The notes under the pieces: generated by a model | Database searches by the model: none | What the model saw: only the letters and a program-made list of their open reading frames with translations | What the model was told of the DNA's origin: nothing | NCBI RefSeq assembly: GCF_025370105.1 | Contig: NZ_JANQBK010000008.1 | Span: 152,278 to 216,277 of the forward strand | Direction: 5' to 3' | Source of the DNA: Sphingomonas hylomeconis | Lineage (GTDB): Bacteria > Pseudomonadota > Alphaproteobacteria > Sphingomonadales > Sphingomonadaceae | Length of the DNA: 64,000 nt | Shown: positions 33,878 to 43,333 of the stretch, piece after piece | How positions within the stretch are numbered: the stretch's first letter is position 1 | How the letters are laid out: each line of letters starts with the position of its first letter | Made by a program: the position numbers and the translations under genes

Positions 33878-34777
33878 TCAATCGGGTGGTGCGCGGCGAT
33901 TGTCGACGAAGCGCACGCCGATATGGTCGGTGCCGAGCCCGCGTTCCTGGAACTGCCGCGCCGCCGGGCGATAGCGCGCGCAGTAATTGGCGGCGCACAG
34001 ATAGGATCCGCCTTTGATGACGCGCATGTCCGGCTGTGGTCCGCCCGGGCTGCGCGTCCATTCCCACACATTGCCGATCATGTCGTACAGGCCGTAGCGA
34101 TTGGCCGGAAAGCAGCCGACCGGCGCGCGCCCGATATAGCCGTCAATGCCGAGATTGCGCCGTGGGAACACGCCCTGATAGACGTTGCCGATCGGCCCGC
34201 CGTCCGCAGCAACGGATTCGGGCAGCGTCGGGCGGCCGCCGCGCGCGGCATATTCCCACTGCGCTTCGCTCGGCAATTCCTTCCCCGCCCAGCGCGCGTA
34301 AGCGAGCGCATCGTCATAAGCGATCTGCACCACGGGCACGCGCGCCTGCCCGGCGATCGTCTCGCTCGGGCCCGACGGGTGCCGCCACTGCGCGCCGATG
34401 GCCCAGCGCCACCAGCGTGGATCGGCCTCGTTCGGCACCGTAAATACGGCCGAGCCCGGAATGCGCATATCGGCCGGCGTCCCGGGTGCAACCGGCGGCG
34501 CGCGTTCGGCCAGCGTGCGGTAGCCCGTCGCGCGCACGAAACGCGCAAATTCCGCATTGGTCAGTTCGTGCGCGTCGATCCAGAAGCCCGGTACGGCCAC
34601 CCTGCGTGGTGGGCCTTCCTCGGGATAGTGCGGATCCTCGCCGATCGTGAAGCGACCGGCCGGGATCCAGCGCATCGGCGCGCCGGCCGCGCCCGCACAG
34701 ACCGACACGGGCGGGGCGGACGGCGACGGCTGGCACGCAGCGACCGGCAGCAGTAGCAGGATCGCCCGTCCTCGCAT
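33878..34777 (-). CDS. Formylglycine-generating-enzyme-like lipoprotein (SUMF1 family)
   Basis: About 299 residues. The N-terminus [13 protein letters not shown] is a lipobox, so the protein is probably a lipoprotein. The FGE-sulfatase domain starts [14 protein letters not shown], and the active-site region reads [20 protein letters not shown], preserving both catalytic cysteines (five residues apart) of true formylglycine-generating enzymes. Substrates are likely the two sulfatases at 30042 and 35489, and the location implies modification in the periplasm or at the membrane after export. AAGGGGAG before the ATG supports this start. Confidence 0.9.
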   Translation of the reverse strand: MRGRAILLLLPVAACQPSPSAPPVSVCAGAAGAPMRWIPAGRFTIGEDPHYPEEGPPRRVAVPGFWIDAHELTNAEFARFVRATGYRTLAERAPPVAPGTPADMRIPGSAVFTVPNEADPRWWRWAIGAQWRHPSGPSETIAGQARVPVVQIAYDDALAYARWAGKELPSEAQWEYAARGGRPTLPESVAADGGPIGNVYQGVFPRRNLGIDGYIGRAPVGCFPANRYGLYDMIGNVWEWTRSPGGPQPDMRVIKGGSYLCAANYCARYRPAARQFQERGLGTDHIGVRFVDNRRAPPD

Positions 34778-34895
34778 GGCCTCTCCCCTTCGTGCTGCAT
34801 GAATTGGCATAGCGCGCGCCACAAGACAATCGCCGGCGACAGCCTGCCCGGCAAGCGGCCTCGCGCGTCAATCATGCCCGGAAGCCGGGGCGAGG

Positions 34896-35198
34896 TTACG
34901 GCTTGATCTTCGCCAATACGGTTTGGAGCTGCATCGCCGCGCCCATATCGCCCTGAACCTTCAATTTGCCCTGCATGAACGCCATGGTCCCGCTGAGCTT
35001 GCCATCGGCCATTGCCAGGAAGTTGGCGAACGACATCCGGACGGTGGCATCGGCGGGTGCGTCGTCGGCGCCCACGCGACGATCGACCCCATCGAGCAGG
35101 ATATGGCCATCGCCACCGAAATCGAGCCGCACCCGCTTGCCCGGCACGACCGCCATCGCCTCGGCCATGATCCGCGTCACCGTTGCCACATCGCGCAT
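34896..35198 (-). CDS. SCP2 sterol-transfer-domain protein
   Basis: About 100 residues of the SCP2 lipid-carrier fold. The C-terminal block ADATVRMSFANFLAMADGKLSGTMAFMQGKLKVQGDM (quoted by its FANFLAMADGKLSG core) is the most conserved part of the family. It may bind fatty acyl or sterol-like ligands. CGGAG seven bases before the ATG at 35198 favours this start over a GTG at 35222. It is a stand-alone small domain, between the FGE gene and the second sulfatase. Confidence 0.85.
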   Translation of the reverse strand: MRDVATVTRIMAEAMAVVPGKRVRLDFGGDGHILLDGVDRRVGADDAPADATVRMSFANFLAMADGKLSGTMAFMQGKLKVQGDMGAAMQLQTVLAKIKP

Positions 35199-35420
35199 CG
35201 CATCGCTCCGATCTATCGACACTGAGCGTGCAACTATCTCGGGTGCCGCAAAGCGTCAATCCAATCGAGCCTTGCTCTGCTGACACAGCGGCGGGATTAC
35301 CGTTCATCGGCGACACGCGCTGCGAACACGCCCGCTTGACAAGAGCCGATCATCCGCCATGATGATATTGGCATAGTTAACGCCAATACTATACCGGCAA
35401 AAGCCGGATCGGAGGAGGGT

Positions 35421-35492
35421 ATGGCCGGTATCGCACCTTGGTTGCGCGTTTCCACGCACGTGCGGCGCGGCGCCGCCGGAGCGGCGGCGTGA
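35421..35492 (+). CDS. Short upstream ORF coupled to sulfatase 2
   Basis: A 23-codon open frame (MAGIAPWLRVSTHVRRGAAG and three Ala) begins after a very strong GGAGGAGGG site and stops at TGA 35490-35492, overlapping the sulfatase's GTG start (GTGA). The leader carries the only good ribosome site for the sulfatase. Alternatives are a TTG start for the sulfatase inside this ORF, or a frameshift in the assembly. Confidence 0.5.
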   Translation: MAGIAPWLRVSTHVRRGAAGAAA

Positions 35493-37141
35493 GGTCGCGG
35501 CTGGCATGGCTCGCGCTGGTCGCGGGCGTGGTCGCCGCCGGCTATGGCGCGTTCGACCGCTACAAGATCGCGCTGCCCGGGCTGCTCAGCGAGTGGCGCA
35601 ACCCGATCGCACGGTATCACCCGGTCGTCTGGTCGCGCGGGCCAGCCACGCCCGCTGCCGCACGCCCACCCAACGTCATCCTGATCGTCGCCGACGATCT
35701 CGGCATCAACGATATCAGCCTCGATGGCGGCGGCGTCGCCGGGGGAATCGTCAAGACGCCGCATATCGATGCGCTGGCCCGCGAGGGCGTCAGCTTCCCC
35801 ACCGCCTATGCCGGCAACGCGACCTGCTCGCCGTCGCGCGCGGCACTGATGACCGGGCGCTACCCGACCCGCTACGGTTTCGAATTCACCGCGGTCCCGC
35901 CCGCCTTCGCCGGCGCCGTCGCGCATGTCGCGCAAGGCACGTCGCCCTATCCGACGATCTACCATGACGAACTAAGCCACGACGTGATCGACTATGCCGA
36001 GCAGGGCGTTCCCGCCGACCAGATCACCATCGCGCAACAGCTCAAGCGGCGCGGCTATCACACGATCCATCTCGGCAAATGGCATCTGGGCGAGGCGGAT
36101 GCGCTCGCGCCGCACGCGCGCGGGTTCGACGAGACGCTCGGCTTCCGCGCCGGCGGGAGCAAATATCTCCGCCAGCGCGACCCTGGCGTGGTCAATGCCA
36201 CGCTGCCCTGGGATCCGATCGACCGCTTCCTGTGGCCCAATTTGCCCTATGCCGTTCAGTTTAATAACGGCCAGCGCTTCGCGCCGAACGCGCACATGAC
36301 CGACTATCTGACCGACAATGCGCTCGCCGCGATCGAGGCGAACCGCAACCGGCCGTTCTTCCTCTATCTCGCGTACAACGCGCCGCACACACCGCTACAG
36401 GCGACACGCGCCGATTACGATGCCTTGCCGATGATCGAGGATCACAAGACCCGCGTCTACGGCGCGATGATCCGCCAGCTCGACCGCAGGATCGGCGACG
36501 TGATGGCGAAGCTCAAGGCGCTGGGGATCGACGACGAGACGCTCGTCATCTTCACCAGCGACAATGGCGGCGCCTGGTATCACGGCATCCCCGCGCTCAA
36601 CGCGCCGTATCGCGGCTGGAAAGCGACTTTCTTCGAAGGCGGCATCCGCGTGCCGCTGCTGATGCGCTGGCCGGGCAAGATCGCGCCGGGCACGCGATCG
36701 GCGACGCGCGCGAGCCATCTCGACATGTTCGCGACGATCGCCGCGGTGACCGGGGCGCCGGTACCGCGGGATCGGGTGATGGATACGACCGACGTGCTGG
36801 CCGGGGTCGTTCCCGGCCTGTCGCCAAGCACGCGAACCGCGCCGCTTTTCTGGCGCTCGGGCGCCTACCGTGCGGTGCGCGACGGTAACTGGAAGCTGCA
36901 GGTGACGGCGCGGCCCGCCAGCGTCCGTCTCTACGATCTCGCGAGCGACCCGACCGAGCGCGTCAACCTTGCCGCGCGGCACCCCGCGCAGGTCGCGCGG
37001 TTGCGCGCCGCGCTCGACCGGCACGATCGGGACATGGCGAAGCCGCTATGGCCCGGTCTGGTCGAAGCGCCGGTGCGCATCGACGTCCCGCTCGACATGC
37101 CCTGGTCGCCCGGCCAGGACTATGTCTACTGGACCAACTAG
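35489..37141 (+). CDS. Formylglycine-type sulfatase 2, exported
   Basis: About 550 residues from the GTG at 35489. The frame opens upstream at a TTG (35438) without a ribosome site. The N-terminus RLAWLALVAGVVAAGYGAFD is a signal peptide or anchor. NVILIVADDLGINDISLDGG carries the metal ligands, and TCSPSRAALMTGRYPTRYG contains the formylglycine Cys in CxPxR context. Further sulfatase motifs are HLGKWHLGEADALAPHARG and VIFTSDNGGAWYHG. The substrate is unknown. Formylglycine-generating lipoprotein and sulfatase 1 lie close by. Confidence 0.92.
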   Translation: MRSRLAWLALVAGVVAAGYGAFDRYKIALPGLLSEWRNPIARYHPVVWSRGPATPAAARPPNVILIVADDLGINDISLDGGGVAGGIVKTPHIDALAREGVSFPTAYAGNATCSPSRAALMTGRYPTRYGFEFTAVPPAFAGAVAHVAQGTSPYPTIYHDELSHDVIDYAEQGVPADQITIAQQLKRRGYHTIHLGKWHLGEADALAPHARGFDETLGFRAGGSKYLRQRDPGVVNATLPWDPIDRFLWPNLPYAVQFNNGQRFAPNAHMTDYLTDNALAAIEANRNRPFFLYLAYNAPHTPLQATRADYDALPMIEDHKTRVYGAMIRQLDRRIGDVMAKLKALGIDDETLVIFTSDNGGAWYHGIPALNAPYRGWKATFFEGGIRVPLLMRWPGKIAPGTRSATRASHLDMFATIAAVTGAPVPRDRVMDTTDVLAGVVPGLSPSTRTAPLFWRSGAYRAVRDGNWKLQVTARPASVRLYDLASDPTERVNLAARHPAQVARLRAALDRHDRDMAKPLWPGLVEAPVRIDVPLDMPWSPGQDYVYWTN

Positions 37142-37256
37142 GCGGGCGCCCGCGGCAAGCCGCTGGCGCAGCAAACCGTCCGGCATTTGGCGATCCTGCC
37201 CCCGGATGTCTGAGGGGTGGACGTGTGGCGGCACCGGGCCTTGGTCACTCCGCGGG

Positions 37257-38078
37257 TTACGCCCGCAACGCGCCCGGGGTGAGCCCGTCCTCGCGGCGCA
37301 TGATCGCCGTCAGATGGCTCTGGCTCGAAAACCCGCAGGCAAGCGCGATATCGGCCAGCGGCAGCACGCCACCGACGATCAGCGCCCGTGCCTGATCGAG
37401 GCGCAGCCGCATCAGATACTGGTGCGGGCTGGTGCCGGTGCGGCGCCGGAACGACCGCATCAGCTGGCTCGCCGATAGCGCGACCACGGCGGCCAGTGCC
37501 TCCAGCTTCACGCTTTCGGCAAGGTGCGCGACCATATAGTCGCGGACCTGCCGCAACTGCCGGTCCGAAAGACCGCCCAGATCCTTCTGCGGACGAGCGA
37601 TGCCATAATGTTTGATGAGGTGGATGCCGAGCAGGTTGAGCAGCGAATCGAGCTCCAGGCCGGCCATCATCGCATGCGTGCCCGAACGAAGCTCGTCGCG
37701 GAGCATGCCACCGATCAGCGCGACGCGACGGTCGACGATCGGCAGGGCGTCCGCGTTGACGGTCGCGGCCGGCAGATCGAGGTCGGACTGGGCCACGCGG
37801 TCGAGCCAGTCCTGCGAGAGCGCGAACGCCGAGACCTCCTTGGGTTCGTGCCAGCGCGACCAATAGTCTGCCCCCGCCGGAACGATCTCGCACGCGCCGC
37901 TGGCGGCCGAAGCGCTGCGGACCCGCGTGCCGCCGAGCCGGGACTCGCGGTTGCTGAACGGCTTGAACGACAGGAGCACGAGATGATGTGGGATCGTCTG
38001 GCTGATCTCGTCGGCATCCCGCCGGTTCCACGCCGCCGTGCCGAACTCCGAACTGACCAGCCGTCCCCAATTGGGCAC
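37257..38078 (-). CDS. AraC-family transcriptional regulator
   Basis: 273 residues. The C-terminal AraC DNA-binding domain has two helix-turn-helix units: VKLEALAAVVALSASQLMRSFRRRTGTSPHQYLM (identified by its LSASQLMRSFRRRTG core) and LPLADIALACGFSSQSHLT, ending RREDGLTPGALR. The N-terminal ligand domain is not recognised. The frame begins at a GTG. It is divergent from the SDR gene at 38240, its likely target. Confidence 0.87.
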   Translation of the reverse strand: MPNWGRLVSSEFGTAAWNRRDADEISQTIPHHLVLLSFKPFSNRESRLGGTRVRSASAASGACEIVPAGADYWSRWHEPKEVSAFALSQDWLDRVAQSDLDLPAATVNADALPIVDRRVALIGGMLRDELRSGTHAMMAGLELDSLLNLLGIHLIKHYGIARPQKDLGGLSDRQLRQVRDYMVAHLAESVKLEALAAVVALSASQLMRSFRRRTGTSPHQYLMRLRLDQARALIVGGVLPLADIALACGFSSQSHLTAIMRREDGLTPGALRA

Positions 38079-38239
38079 CGGCGCGTCCGCGGTGGCGATG
38101 TGCGGCGATGCGGCAGGCTGGGCTCTGGCATAAGCGTTCCTGCTCGCTGCATGCCGCTTTCCTAACAGGGATGCGGGTATCGTGAAAGCCGCGTCGGGCG
38201 CGGGCGCCTACTCCTTGGTCACCAACCAGGAGAATGACG

Positions 38240-39013
38240 ATGACGACCACCGACCTCCACCAGCCCCTCGCCGGCAAGATCGCCATCGTGATGGGCGCGA
38301 CGCGCAACCAGGGCCGCGCCTATGCCGTCATGCTCGCCCGCAACGGCTGCCGCGGCGTCGCGGTCCACTATCATGGCGAGGGTTCGCGCGGCGAAGCGGA
38401 AGAAACCGCGGCCGAGATCGCCCATCTCGGAGCGGAGCCCCTGCTGATCAGCGCCGACCTGACTCAGGTGGCGGACGTCGTTCGGCTGTTCGATACGGTG
38501 GAGCAGAAATTCCGCCAGCTCGATATCGTCGTCAACACCGTCGGCAAGGTGGTGAAAAAGCCGTTCGTCGAGATCACCGAGGCGGATTTCGACCAGAGCT
38601 TCGCGATCAACGGCAAGGCGGCCTTCTTCTGCATGCAGGAAGCGGCCAAGCGGATCGAGGACAATGGCCGCATCATCTCGATCGGAACCACGCTGCAGGC
38701 CGCGACCACCGGGCTCAACGCGGTCTATGCCGGGTCCAAGGCGCCGCTCGAGCACTTCACCCGTGCGCTCGCCAAGGAGATCGGCCACCGCGGCATCACG
38801 GTAAACACCGTGGCGCCCGGCCCGCTCAACACATCATTCTTCTATCCGGTCGAAACCGCCGACTCGAAAGCTTTCCTGTCGCATATGGCGCCCCAGAACC
38901 GGCTCGGCGAAATCGACGAGATTACGCCGCTGATCGAATTCCTGGTCGGCCCGGGTGGCGGCTGGGTGACGGCGCAGACGCTGTTCATCAACGGCGGCTT
39001 CATCGCCCGCTGA
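38240..39013 (+). CDS. Short-chain dehydrogenase/reductase
   Basis: 257 residues of the classical SDR family. The glycine-rich dinucleotide motif is slightly atypical (IVMGATRNQGRAYA), followed by VNTVGKVVKKPF. The catalytic Tyr-xxx-Lys is in AVYAGSKAPLEHF with the preceding Ser in SIGTTLQ, and the C-terminus shows TVAPGPLNTSFF and LFINGGFIAR. AGGAG at 38228-38232 is best spaced for the ATG at 38240 rather than 38234. Substrate unknown. Probably controlled by the divergent AraC gene. Confidence 0.9.
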   Translation: MTTTDLHQPLAGKIAIVMGATRNQGRAYAVMLARNGCRGVAVHYHGEGSRGEAEETAAEIAHLGAEPLLISADLTQVADVVRLFDTVEQKFRQLDIVVNTVGKVVKKPFVEITEADFDQSFAINGKAAFFCMQEAAKRIEDNGRIISIGTTLQAATTGLNAVYAGSKAPLEHFTRALAKEIGHRGITVNTVAPGPLNTSFFYPVETADSKAFLSHMAPQNRLGEIDEITPLIEFLVGPGGGWVTAQTLFINGGFIAR

Positions 39014-39090
39014 GCACCGGCGCGATCGCCGGCAAAGGATGCGCTGGCCGACGACCCGGTGATCGGGGGGCGGCCCGCGCGTCGCGCAGT

Positions 39091-39864
39091 TCAGCGCCGC
39101 GCGAGATCGGCCGCCGCAATATCGTGCAGCCGGCGGTAGCGCGCCTCGATCAGGCTGAACACGCCGAAGCCGAACAGGCCGACGCCGATCACGATGTCCG
39201 CCGGGCTGGTCAGCCAGGACAACGCCTGTGCCATGCCGCCGGCCTCGCTCGCCTGATCGTTCATGCCGGCCTTGAGCAGCAGATAGCTGCAGATGATGAA
39301 GACCACGCCGCGCGCGGCATAGCCGGCCCGGCCGCTCCACCGGGCCCAGGGCTGTGACGCGATCCGTGGTTCGAGATAATCGAGAAAGCTGCCCTTGGCC
39401 GCCTTGACCAGCTGGAGCACGCCGACGCCGAACAGCATGACTGCGCCGATCATCACCAGCAAGGTGCCACCGGGCAGATCGAGCGCGACCTGCGTGCCCG
39501 CCTCTGCCCCGTCGCCGCCGGTGCCGAGCCCGCGGATCAAATTCACCGCCTGCCAAGTGAGCAACAGATGGACCATCCCGCTGATCCCCGCGCCGATCCG
39601 CTCGACGATGCCCTTGCGATCGGTGCCGTGGCGTTCGATGTCGAGTGCGGCATCGGCCAGCCGCCAGATGCCATAGGCGCATAGGCCGACCGCCATCACC
39701 GACAGCAGCACGCGGCCGGCGCCGTTGCCGACATATTGCAGCGCGCCGGCCGGATCCTCCGCGCGGCCCGCGCGGATCACCAGGAAGGCGATGACGAGAT
39801 ACAGGATGCCGCGCGTGGCGAAGCCGATCCGGGTAAGTGTGGTCAGCCGAGCGCTGGCGTTCAT
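39091..39864 (-). CDS. DUF1206 membrane protein
   Basis: 257 residues with six predicted membrane helices arranged as three similar two-helix repeats, each containing a pattern like RIGFATRGILYLVIAFLVI, WVRSIGAGISGMVHLLLTW-like and RAGYAARGVVFIICSYLLL residues, the family's repeating unit. Function unknown. AAGGGGA precedes the ATG at 39864. Confidence 0.87.
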   Translation of the reverse strand: MNASARLTTLTRIGFATRGILYLVIAFLVIRAGRAEDPAGALQYVGNGAGRVLLSVMAVGLCAYGIWRLADAALDIERHGTDRKGIVERIGAGISGMVHLLLTWQAVNLIRGLGTGGDGAEAGTQVALDLPGGTLLVMIGAVMLFGVGVLQLVKAAKGSFLDYLEPRIASQPWARWSGRAGYAARGVVFIICSYLLLKAGMNDQASEAGGMAQALSWLTSPADIVIGVGLFGFGVFSLIEARYRRLHDIAAADLARR

Positions 39865-40034
39865 GGCAATGGTCCCCTTCCCGCCCAAACGGCCTGTATC
39901 GGCATTACGTTCCTCAGCCGTCGACCCGGCCCATGATCCGCGCATCCCGCCACCCAGGTCGGCGATGTCGATCGAGGCCGACACGCCGCCGCCGGCTGGC
40001 GCGCGACGCCGCGATACCGCATGGCGAACGGGAT

Positions 40035-40532
40035 ATGATCCAGTGCTTCCCATCCGGCGTCGCGATGCTGCTTGCCGCTACCGTAACCGTCGCCGCGGCA
40101 GCCGCGCCGCCGGCCGTCCATACGCCCGCCCCCGGCAGCGCCGAGCGCACCGCGATCGTCAGGACGCTACACTCCGGCGACGCCAATCCCCGATCGCGCT
40201 TCACGTTCCGCGCCTTTCGCGTTCTTGCCTCGGAGCCCCGGGCGATCGCCTATGTGCGCGCCGACGGCCCGGTCGGTAGCTTCCAGGCGCTGCTGCAGCG
40301 CGACGGCCAAGGTGCGTGGCACAAGATCTGGGGCGAGAGCGATGGCGGCAGCAACAGCTGCGATGTCGGCGCACGCCACTATGCCTGGGCAGCTCGGCTG
40401 CTCCGCACCTACACCGCCACGCCCGACGCGATCTTCCCCGGCCTCGTCGCCCGGACCGAAACGTTGCGGCGCATGGCCAGGACGGCCCCCGGTCTGCAAT
40501 GCGTGGGCGATTTGGAGGGCGGCCCCGGCTGA
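40035..40532 (+). CDS. Exported protein of unknown function
   Basis: 165 residues. The signal peptide (VAMLLAATVTVAAAAAPP) is followed by a mature domain with FTFRAFRVLASEPRAIAYVR and a late disulfide candidate. No family recognised with certainty. The start was chosen to begin the signal peptide. It is convergent with the next gene. Confidence 0.7.
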   Translation: MIQCFPSGVAMLLAATVTVAAAAAPPAVHTPAPGSAERTAIVRTLHSGDANPRSRFTFRAFRVLASEPRAIAYVRADGPVGSFQALLQRDGQGAWHKIWGESDGGSNSCDVGARHYAWAARLLRTYTATPDAIFPGLVARTETLRRMARTAPGLQCVGDLEGGPG

Positions 40533-40554
40533 TCGCCGCGCGCGACCATCGCCG

Positions 40555-41043
40555 TCAGTGTGCGGCCGCCGCGCCCGATGCGGCCTCCACCACCGCCGCC
40601 CCCTGGTCCGCCATCTGCCGGCACAGCGTCCGTTCGGTCGATTGCTGCGCCCGGGCATTGTCGGCCAGCGACATCGTCTGCCCCTCGCCCAGCTCTTCGG
40701 GCCGGTCGCGGTTGCTCGAGTTCATCAGGCCGATCACCTGCGGCCCGACGATATGACCGCGCCGGCCGACGGCCTGCTGCGCGCGGGCCTCGGCCGCCAC
40801 CGCCATCCCCGCGATCGTGGCGGTGACGGACCTACGGCTGTTGGCGACATCCCCGGCGTCGGCGAACCGCTTGGCCGCGCAATATTCCATCAGCCCCAGA
40901 CGATTATAGACCGCGCCGAAGGCGGCCTGCAGTTGCCGGTCGGTCGGAAGCTCCTGCGCCTGCACCGTTCCCAGCGACACGGCACCGGCGAGCATGCCGC
41001 ATGCCACGCACCCGGCAATGCCGCGCGGCCCGCCCCGGCTCAC
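40555..41043 (-). CDS. Exported helical protein of unknown function
   Basis: 162 residues. A signal peptide ends near GTVQAQELP. The mature part is helical, with cysteines in MEYCAAKRFAD and TLCRQMADQG that may pair. It overlaps the stop of the gene upstream on the same strand (GTGA start), so the two form a coupled exported pair. No family recognised. Confidence 0.72.
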   Translation of the reverse strand: MSRGGPRGIAGCVACGMLAGAVSLGTVQAQELPTDRQLQAAFGAVYNRLGLMEYCAAKRFADAGDVANSRRSVTATIAGMAVAAEARAQQAVGRRGHIVGPQVIGLMNSSNRDRPEELGEGQTMSLADNARAQQSTERTLCRQMADQGAAVVEAASGAAAAH

Positions 41044-41657
41044 AGCGCCGTCCCGTCCTTGTCGAGCAACTCGAGCCGGTAGCTGCAGCCGTAGAAGGTC
41101 TTGCCCGGATGCGTCGTCGCATTGGAGATCGTCCGCGCGACGACGAAATGGCTGCCATAACCGTCCTCCGCTCCGGCCGGCTCGGTGACATCCGTCAGGA
41201 TGCGCTCGCCCATGAACTTGCGGAACGGCAGCGCCGCCTCGGCCTGCGGACGGGTCATCGTGCCGGTGGCAGCAAGCGCGGCGATCATCGGGTCGGCGGA
41301 CATGGCGTTGTCGATCCGTTCGGCGCGCGCGATCGTCGCCGGGTCGGGCAGGTCGAGGATGGCAAGGATAGCATTACCGGTGAATCCGATGCGGCGCGTG
41401 CGATACGCGCCGGCGACGGTGATCGCGGCCGGCAGCTCATATTCCTTGATGAACGCATTGCGCGACGCGATCGCTTTCCAGCGGCGTTTCCGCGCCAGCT
41501 TCTCCTCGCCGTCGAGCGCGAGCGCGAACTGCATATAGTGCGGCACATCGAGACGGCAGTTGATCGCATCGAGTTCGGACGTCCGCGCCGGACCGTCCTC
41601 TGCGGCGTCGGCATGCTGAACGGCCAAGGCCAGCGTCAGGGCAAAGAAAAAATCCAT
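41040..41657 (-). CDS. Exported protein of unknown function
   Basis: 205 residues. The signal peptide (FFFALTLALAVQHADA) is followed by a domain with INCRLDVPHYMQFALALDGEEK, ending in TFYGCSYRLELLDKDG. The two cysteines at the ends of the mature chain may link. It is coupled to the following helical protein gene. No family recognised. Confidence 0.72.
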   Translation of the reverse strand: MDFFFALTLALAVQHADAAEDGPARTSELDAINCRLDVPHYMQFALALDGEEKLARKRRWKAIASRNAFIKEYELPAAITVAGAYRTRRIGFTGNAILAILDLPDPATIARAERIDNAMSADPMIAALAATGTMTRPQAEAALPFRKFMGERILTDVTEPAGAEDGYGSHFVVARTISNATTHPGKTFYGCSYRLELLDKDGTAL

Positions 41658-41740
41658 CCGCCCTCATACCCTCGTCAACGGCATTAGCCAGACGATGTAC
41701 CGCGCACCCGCGGGGCGTCGGGCAATGTTGAGGAAGATGG

Positions 41741-41832
41741 TGGCGGAGACGGAGAGATTCGAACTCTCGGTACCCTTTAAGAGGTACGACGCTTTAGCAA
41801 AGCGTTGGTTTCAGCCACTCACCCACGTCTCC
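41741..41832 (-). tRNA. tRNA-Ser (anticodon GCU)
   Basis: The minus strand starts GGAGACGTGGGTGAGTGGCT and ends with the encoded CCA. A seven-base acceptor stem (GGAGACG with CGTCTCC), anticodon loop TTTGCTAAA with GCT at 41796-41798, a long variable arm typical of serine tRNA (GTACCTCTTAAAGGGTAC), and a GAGAGTTCGAATCTCTC T-arm are visible. It reads AGC/AGU codons. The rest of this 346-base gene-free stretch shows nothing else recognisable. Confidence 0.95.
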
Positions 41833-42003
41833 GGACCTGGCGGCAAGCGGCGGCTATAGCGAGCGCAGCGGGCGTGATCAACCGTCGGTTGCACATCATC
41901 CGGCGTAAAATCGACTCTGTCTGCCGCCCGGGGCAATATCGTTCATTGCCGGTCAAGCCAGGAAGGCGCTAGTCGCTGGTTCTGGGCGCCGGGGGAGTAG
42001 ACC

Positions 42004-42777
42004 ATGGGCAGACTGTTTTCGACGATCGTGATGACTGGACTGATGATCTGTGCCGGCCCCGGCACGGCGCAGGAGGTACGCACGATCGATCCCAACCAGG
42101 CGATCGACGCCGACCTCTCGACGCCGCGATCGCCCGATTATCGGCCGCCCGCGGCGGCGCCGCAGAGCCCGGCCTATCCGCCTTATGATCCGCAAGGCCC
42201 GCGCGTACCCGCCACGACTCCGGCCGCGACGCTCGATACGCAGCAGCAGGATGTCGCACGCGAAGGCGCCACGGTCGAAGCCGCGCGCGGCGAGACGTTC
42301 AGCCGCACCGAATTGCTCAGCGCCGCCGAAGGTACGCTCGGCAAGGGTACGGCCGGGCTGGCCGGCATGCTGGAAAAGGTGCTCGAGGAACAGGGCGAGC
42401 CCAATGCCTATATCGCCGGGCGCGAGGCCGGCGGCGCGTTCGTCGTCGGGCTGCGCTACGGCCAGGGCGAGATGTTCCACAAGATCGAGGGGCAGCAGCC
42501 GGTCTATTGGACCGGCCCGTCGGTCGGCTTCGATATCGGCGGCGATGCCAGCAAGGTGTTCGTGCTGGTCTACAATCTCAACGATACCGAGGATCTGTAC
42601 CGCAAGCGCTTCGCCGCGGGCGAGGGCCGCCTGTTCTTCGTCGGCGGTGTCGCGGCGAGCTATCTGCGCATGGGCGACAAGGTCGTCATCCCGATCCGGC
42701 TCGGCGTCGGCTGGCGGCAGGGCGTGAACATCGGCTATATGAAGTTCAGCCACAAATCGAAGTGGTTCCCGTTCTGA
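42004..42777 (+). CDS. DUF1134/EipA-like envelope protein
   Basis: 257 residues. A signal peptide is followed by a Pro/Gln-rich unordered stretch and then the DUF1134 domain with LEEQGEPNAYIAGREAGGA, GLRYGQGEMFHKIEG and WTGPSVGFDIGGDASKVFVL. EipA in Brucella and Caulobacter supports envelope integrity. A GGGGGAG motif upstream serves as ribosome site. It is a single gene between the tRNA and a DoxX gene. Confidence 0.9.
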   Translation: MGRLFSTIVMTGLMICAGPGTAQEVRTIDPNQAIDADLSTPRSPDYRPPAAAPQSPAYPPYDPQGPRVPATTPAATLDTQQQDVAREGATVEAARGETFSRTELLSAAEGTLGKGTAGLAGMLEKVLEEQGEPNAYIAGREAGGAFVVGLRYGQGEMFHKIEGQQPVYWTGPSVGFDIGGDASKVFVLVYNLNDTEDLYRKRFAAGEGRLFFVGGVAASYLRMGDKVVIPIRLGVGWRQGVNIGYMKFSHKSKWFPF

Positions 42778-42892
42778 GCGCAGCGCGGCAGGCGGCAACG
42801 CGCGCCTGACTCGCGCAAGCGCGGGCGGCGGGCGTCAGCCCGGCCGACGGCGTGGGCTTTGCCCACGCCCGCCCGGCGCGTACACTAACCGC

Positions 42893-43324
42893 ATGCCCCC
42901 ATCCCCCGCCCGCCGCGCCGAACGCACCCGCACGATCCTCCGTTGGGTGCTTGCCGCCGCGTACCTCGTCGCCGGCATCGCGCACATTGCGATCCCACGC
43001 CCGTTTCTCGGCATCACTCCGGCCTGGGTGCCCTACCCCGCACAGGTCATCCTGTTCACCGGCGTCTGCGAACTCGCCGGCGCGCTCGCATTGCTCACCC
43101 CGCGGCTGCGCTGGTGGGCCGGCGTCCTGCTCGCCGCCTATGCGGTGTGCGTCTATCCGGCCAACGTGAAGCACGCGATCGACCAGGTGCTGGTCGCCGG
43201 CAACCTGCGCAGCCTGTGGTATCACGTCCCGCGCCTGGCCGCGCAGCCGGTGATCGTGTGGTGGGCGCTGTTCGCCGGATGCGTGATCGACTGGCCGCTC
43301 GCTCGCCGCCGCGCCGGCGCCTAG
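42893..43324 (+). CDS. DoxX-family membrane protein
   Basis: 143 residues with four predicted membrane helices. The first pair (ILRWVLAAAYLVAGIAHIAI and VILFTGVCELAGALALL) matches DoxX-like proteins. The start has a weak ribosome site. Function unknown; some relatives form redox complexes with quinones. It ends just ten bases before the convergent pyrC gene. Confidence 0.82.
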   Translation: MPPSPARRAERTRTILRWVLAAAYLVAGIAHIAIPRPFLGITPAWVPYPAQVILFTGVCELAGALALLTPRLRWWAGVLLAAYAVCVYPANVKHAIDQVLVAGNLRSLWYHVPRLAAQPVIVWWALFAGCVIDWPLARRRAGA

Positions 43325-43333
43325 CCGCGGCGT

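Noticed and set aside
41741..41832. tRNA-Ser as a phage or island attachment site
   Set aside because: No integrase, no second copy of the tRNA 3' end was seen, and the GTA lies 5 kb away with no boundary repeat.
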